Positions 7,363-10,524 of a stretch of DNA of 10,524 bases are shown piece by piece. Origin of the DNA: Opitutia bacterium. Its GTDB lineage: Bacteria > Verrucomicrobiota > Verrucomicrobiia > Opitutales > Seribacteraceae. The translations under genes were made by a program, and so were the position numbers. The notes under the pieces are model-generated. The model was not told where the DNA came from. It ran no database searches and saw nothing but the letters and a program-made list of their open reading frames with translations. The DNA is taken from the NCBI GenBank assembly GCA_018695085.1, contig JABHOU010000219.1, positions 1 through 10,524 on the forward strand, read 5' to 3'. The stretch's first letter is position 1, and the number at the start of each line of letters is the position of its first letter.

Positions 7363-7452
7363 TCTTCTTCAGGTTTTTCCAGAGAGAGTACCACCACGGT
7401 CAAGGATACAGTCTTTCTCCAAAGAGCAACTACTGCACCTTAATCAGTAAAC
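7363..7452 (+). other. gap between isomerase-like gene and M3 peptidase gene
   Basis: This is 90 bases without a coding frame. No convincing terminator hairpin follows the isomerase-like gene and no strong promoter or Shine-Dalgarno sequence precedes the GTG at 7453. A purine-rich CAAAGAG lies about 27 bases before the start, too far to be a normal ribosome binding site. Read-through from the isomerase-like gene or a cryptic promoter would have to drive the peptidase. Confidence 0.4.
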
Positions 7453-9144
7453 GTGAAATACAGCGACTATCCCTATGAACGAATTTCCGTTGAGGAGCTG
7501 AACGAACTGCTGAACGAACGACTGGAGCGATTCAACAACGCGCAATCGGCAGACGAGCAGATCGCGGTGATCAGGGAGATGGACCGTACCCGCAGGCAAT
7601 ACGTGCACCATGCCAATTTCACCGAATTGAACTTCGAGCGGGACGTACGCAACGAGGAGGCCAAGGCCGAGAAGAAATATCATGACTCGATCCAGCCGGA
7701 CTTGGAGGAAATCGACGATCGATGGAAGCAGGCCGTGGTCGCATCCCCTTTCAAGGAGGAACTGAAAAAGGAATGGGGGCCCACCTTCCTGGACAAGCTC
7801 GAAATGGAACTGAAGACCTTCCATCCCAATATCAAGGAGATGCGGAAACAGGAAATGGATCTCCAGACCGAGCACAGAGAACTGATGGCGGGTGCAAAGA
7901 TCGAGTTTGAGGGAGGAACCTACAACATGGATGGCATGGAGCCCTTCCAAAAGGACCCGGATCGGAGCGTCCGGAAACGGGCGTGGAAAGCCAAGTTCGG
8001 ATGGTACGAGAATAACGCGGACGCCTTCGACGATCTCTACGACCGGATGGTGAAGCTTCGCCATAGGATTGCCACCACGCTGGGATACGGGAATTTCGCC
8101 GAGTTGGCCTACCTTCGGATGGGACGGATCGACTACGGGCCCGATGAGGTCGCAACGTACCGCAAGCAAATCGTCGAGCACGTGGTCCCGGTGATCCGAA
8201 AACTGCATGAGCAGAAGAAGAAAATCCTCGGTCTGGACCCCCTCTATTCTTATGATGGCATCCACTTCAAGGAAGGGAACCCAAAGCCCAAGGGAACTCC
8301 GGATGAGATTGTGGCGGCGACCCGGGAAATGTATCGCGAAATGTCCCCGGAGGCAGGCGAGTTCTTCGATATCATGGTGGACGAGGAACTGTTGGACCTG
8401 GTCAATCGGGAAGGAAAAATGCCAAGCGGGTTCTGCACCAACTTCCCCCCCTACAAACGACCGTATATCTTTTGTAATTTCAACGGCACGGACAGAGACG
8501 TGCGGATACTAATCCACGAGGCCGGCCATGCCTTCCAGTTTTACTCCAGCAGGAACCAACCCCTGTTGGATTACATGAAGTCCACGAGTGAAACCAATGA
8601 GATTCATTCCATGGCGATGGAAGTCCTGACCTGGCCCTGGATGGAGAAGTTCTTTGGCGGGGAAGCCGACCGATACAGGTACATGCACGCTGGGACCAGC
8701 CTGGCGTTTCTACCTTGGGGGGCATGCGGGGACCACTTCCAGGACTGGGTGTACGAAAACCCCGAGGCCACCCCGCAGGAACGCAAGCAGCAATGGCTGG
8801 AGCTGGAGTCCGTCTACCTGCCCACCTGTGACCACGACGACTTAGCCTTCCCAAAGACAGGAGGCGCCTGGCAAATGATACCGCACTTCTATCAATGCCC
8901 CTTTTACTTCATCGATTACGTCATCGCCCAGACCTGCGCCTTCCAGTATTGGATAAGGAATGAGGAGAATCCCGGGGAAACATGGAAAAGCTACCTCAAG
9001 CTGTGTCAGGCGGGGGGAAGCCTCCACTTCAAGCAACTGATCGAGCTGGCCGAACTGCAGTCACCGTTCGAGGAAGGCTGCCTCGAGTCCATCGTGGGCA
9101 AAGTGTCCGCCTGGCTGGACGGCGTGGACGTGGCCAAGCTGTAG
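7453..9144 (+). CDS. M3-family oligoendopeptidase (zinc metallopeptidase)
   Basis: This 563-residue cytoplasmic zinc peptidase hydrolyses short peptides. It resembles the M3 oligoendopeptidase group related to but distinct from PepF, whose members have about this length. The zinc motif HEAGH is at 355-359 (bases 8515-8529), with the third ligand Glu383 in ETNEIHSMAME. The downstream segment GAWQMIPHFYQCPFYFIDYV (471-490) carries the His and Tyr residues that M3 enzymes use to bind substrate and stabilise the transition state. The N-terminal 200 residues are helical and highly charged, as in the family. No signal peptide is present. GTG at 7453 is the first possible start after an in-frame TAA at 7441, and MKYSDYPYER fits the typical family N-terminus. 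The gene is read toward the two-component system and ends 17 bases from it. It is flanked by a 19-bp direct repeat, which hints that it is a later arrival (inference). Confidence 0.96.
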   Translation: MKYSDYPYERISVEELNELLNERLERFNNAQSADEQIAVIREMDRTRRQYVHHANFTELNFERDVRNEEAKAEKKYHDSIQPDLEEIDDRWKQAVVASPFKEELKKEWGPTFLDKLEMELKTFHPNIKEMRKQEMDLQTEHRELMAGAKIEFEGGTYNMDGMEPFQKDPDRSVRKRAWKAKFGWYENNADAFDDLYDRMVKLRHRIATTLGYGNFAELAYLRMGRIDYGPDEVATYRKQIVEHVVPVIRKLHEQKKKILGLDPLYSYDGIHFKEGNPKPKGTPDEIVAATREMYREMSPEAGEFFDIMVDEELLDLVNREGKMPSGFCTNFPPYKRPYIFCNFNGTDRDVRILIHEAGHAFQFYSSRNQPLLDYMKSTSETNEIHSMAMEVLTWPWMEKFFGGEADRYRYMHAGTSLAFLPWGACGDHFQDWVYENPEATPQERKQQWLELESVYLPTCDHDDLAFPKTGGAWQMIPHFYQCPFYFIDYVIAQTCAFQYWIRNEENPGETWKSYLKLCQAGGSLHFKQLIELAELQSPFEEGCLESIVGKVSAWLDGVDVAKL

Positions 9145-9163
9145 CTCAGGGGACTGATCGGCT
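9145..9163 (+). repeat. 19-bp perfect direct repeat, copy 2
   Basis: This copy is identical to the 3' end of the isomerase-like gene. It begins at the base after the TAG of the M3 peptidase and, in the peptidase frame, reads LRGLIG followed by TAA (9163-9165). Its last two bases overlap the stop codon of the convergent response regulator. It has no evident coding role here, so it looks like a leftover gene end. Confidence 0.9.
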
Positions 9164-9869
9164 AACTCTCGTCGACCCAGCGGTAGCCCACACCGTGAAC
9201 GGTTATGAGAAACTGAGGGTCCGAGGGATCGGACTCCACCTTCTTTCTCAACTGGGCAACGTGCTGGTCAAGCGTACGGGTAGTGCCCAGATAATCGATT
9301 CCCCATGCCTGATCGAGCAGGTAATCGCGCGAAAGGGCTTCTCCGGGCCTCTCCCGAAAAAGGGAAAGTAACTTCAATTCACGGGGGGTCAGGGAATGGG
9401 TTTGCCCGTGGGCCTTCATCTCATACCTGCGGGCGTCCACTTCCACCGGGCCAATTGAAAAATTAGCCGGGGGTTCACCGGCTTTGTCGGTAGCGCCGGT
9501 ATGACCCGACCTGCGCAACAAGGCCTTGATCCGGGCCAAAAGTTCACGAACGGAAAAAGGCTTGGTCACGTAATCATCGGTGCCCATTTCAAAACCGAGC
9601 ACCTTGTCGATTTCCTCGCTCTTGGCAGTGAGCATGAGGATGGGAACTTCCGAACCGGTAGCCCGAACTTCCCGGGCTACCTCGTACCCGCTCTTCTCGG
9701 GCATCATGATATCGAGCAGAAGAAGATCCCATTTGTCCTGTCGAAAGGCAGCGATGGCGGACGCGCCGTCGGGGAAACCCTCCGCCTCATGCCCATCCGC
9801 CTCAAGGGCGTCCAGCAAACCGGTTCGGATATTGGAGTCATCCTCCGCGACGAGTATTTTCTTTTTCAT
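9162..9869 (-). CDS. OmpR/PhoB-family response regulator
   Basis: This 235-residue cytoplasmic DNA-binding response regulator has an N-terminal receiver domain (about 1-120). Acidic residues Asp10 and Asp11 lie in VAEDD, the phosphoacceptor Asp53 in LLLLDIMMP, Thr81 in MLTAK, and Lys103 in VTKPF. A hydrophilic linker (about 121-137) leads to a C-terminal winged-helix domain with LTPRELKLLSLF (160-171), the recognition-helix region TTRTLDQHVAQLRKKV (196-211) and the wing HGVGYRWV (225-232). ATG at 9869 was chosen because MKKKILVAEDD is the normal start of the family; a longer frame extends into the upstream kinase gene and is not credible. The gene follows the kinase stop by one base (TAAGATG), so the two form an operon with probably coupled translation. 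The target genes cannot be read from the window. Confidence 0.97.
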   Translation of the reverse strand: MKKKILVAEDDSNIRTGLLDALEADGHEAEGFPDGASAIAAFRQDKWDLLLLDIMMPEKSGYEVAREVRATGSEVPILMLTAKSEEIDKVLGFEMGTDDYVTKPFSVRELLARIKALLRRSGHTGATDKAGEPPANFSIGPVEVDARRYEMKAHGQTHSLTPRELKLLSLFRERPGEALSRDYLLDQAWGIDYLGTTRTLDQHVAQLRKKVESDPSDPQFLITVHGVGYRWVDES

Positions 9870-9870
9870 C

Positions 9871-10524
9871 TTAACTTGATTGTGGAAATTCAATTCGAAA
9901 CTTTGCCCCCTTGGACTCGTTGGCCTCGCAGGTAATTTGACCACCCATATCCTCGACCAACTTTCGGGCAATCCCCAGCCCGATCCCGCAACCGGGCTTG
10001 TTCGAGGTCAGGGAATCGTCCACCCGGTGAAAGGTCTCGAAAATAGGTTCCCTCTGCTCGGAGGGAATACCAGGGCCATGATCCGAAACTTCCAAAATGA
10101 CCAACTCAGTGTCTTTTGCCAAACGCACGCCGGCATACTTTCCATCGGCCGCGTATTTGACCAGGTTGTCCAGCAGGTTGAGGAGCACTTGCTCGAGAGC
10201 GTCCGGATCAAGGTTGGCCACGACTCCTTGAGAATCGTCCGACCATTCGAGTTCCAACCCCGCGGATTCCAAGCGGGGACGCTGAGTTTCCAGAATACTG
10301 CCCACCGCAGAACCCAAGGCGATTTCTTCCCGGTTGTAGGTTTTCTCACCCCGTTCCAGCCTTCCGAAATCCAGAACGTTGTTGACCAGACGGGTCAGGC
10401 GCTGGCTTTCGGAAATGATGGTTTCCAAGTAACCCTTTTTCTTGGTCTCGTCCTTGACGATCCCATCACCCAGCATCTCCCCGTACATCCGGATGGTCGT
10501 CAACGGGGTCTTCAATTCGTGGGA
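9871..10524 (-). CDS. sensor histidine kinase, C-terminal catalytic part (5' end outside window)
   Basis: The last 217 residues are present, beginning exactly at the H-box SHELKTPL, so the phosphorylated His is encoded at 10519-10521 and the sensor region lies outside. The dimerisation helices run through ESQRLTRLVNNVLDFGRLE. The ATP-binding domain shows the N-box (QVLLNLLDNLVKYA), G1 box (DHGPGIP), F-box (IFETFHRVDD) and G2 box (GCGIGLGIARKLVEDMGG). The N-box has Leu where Ala is usual (DNLVKY) and the G2 box reads GCGIGLG rather than GTGLGL; both look like tolerable variants. It would autophosphorylate and pass the phosphate to Asp53 of the regulator encoded directly downstream. The signal sensed and membrane topology cannot be judged. 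TTG at 10515 is an internal Leu codon, not a start. Confidence 0.96.
   Translation of the reverse strand, partial: SHELKTPLTTIRMYGEMLGDGIVKDETKKKGYLETIISESQRLTRLVNNVLDFGRLERGEKTYNREEIALGSAVGSILETQRPRLESAGLELEWSDDSQGVVANLDPDALEQVLLNLLDNLVKYAADGKYAGVRLAKDTELVILEVSDHGPGIPSEQREPIFETFHRVDDSLTSNKPGCGIGLGIARKLVEDMGGQITCEANESKGAKFRIEFPQSS

Noticed and set aside
7363..7452. Terminator after the isomerase-like gene
   Set aside because: Inverted repeats in this gap are too short or mismatched, and no stem followed by a T-run was found.
7444..8265. Long open frame (273 codons) on the minus strand
   Set aside because: It lies wholly antisense to the M3 peptidase N-terminal half, whose family match is certain. 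Its product has a biased His/Leu/Val make-up typical of the reverse complement of charged helical coding sequence, with no recognisable domain.
9162..9971. Longer version of the response regulator (269 residues)
   Set aside because: The extra 34 residues start at TTG inside the kinase gene and resemble no receiver-domain extension; MKKKILVAEDD at 9869 is the normal start.
1..10524. CRISPR array, tRNA, rRNA or insertion sequence
   Set aside because: No regularly spaced repeats, tRNA-like folds, rRNA-like tracts or transposase motifs were seen; nearly all bases are accounted for by protein genes.

Overview
The window looks like chromosomal DNA from a Verrucomicrobiota or Planctomycetota bacterium, with Verrucomicrobiota slightly favoured. 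The basis is a cassette largely restricted to these phyla: a very large secreted protein combining a Planctomycete-type cytochrome c with DUF1549/DUF1553 domains, next to Tat-exported DUF1501 proteins. Packing is tight, Shine-Dalgarno signals are weak or absent, and base composition is moderate (about 50-60% GC in lines counted by eye). No RNA gene, CRISPR array, insertion sequence or phage gene was seen.

Layout. (1) At the left edge is the C-terminal part of a plus-strand DUF1501 gene. (2) It meets, with a shared CTAG at the two stop codons, a three-gene minus-strand operon whose order of transcription is the 1233-residue LamG/cytochrome c/DUF1549/DUF1553 protein, a second and clearly different DUF1501 protein, and a 278-residue exported protein of unknown function. 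All junctions in this operon overlap (ATGA and TGATG), so translation is probably coupled. (3) A 101-bp divergent intergenic region with two perfect palindromes separates this operon from a plus-strand Tat-exported TIM-barrel sugar isomerase/epimerase-like protein. (4) After a 90-bp gap comes a cytoplasmic M3-family oligoendopeptidase. (5) It converges on a minus-strand two-component system: an OmpR/PhoB-type response regulator preceded by its histidine kinase, which is cut by the right edge inside the H-box.

Working together. The minus-strand operon and the divergent isomerase-like gene all encode proteins with export signals, two of them for the Tat route. They may form one envelope module that acts on a carbohydrate-type substrate with a c-type cytochrome partner. 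That is inference from context; no biochemical role can be read from the sequence. The peptidase and the two-component system look like independent units.

Most striking irregularity. A perfect 19-bp direct repeat lies at the last codons of the isomerase-like gene and again immediately after the stop codon of the M3 peptidase. In both places it reads LRGLIG-stop in the same frame. This suggests that the peptidase segment was inserted next to the isomerase gene, or that a local duplication occurred there.
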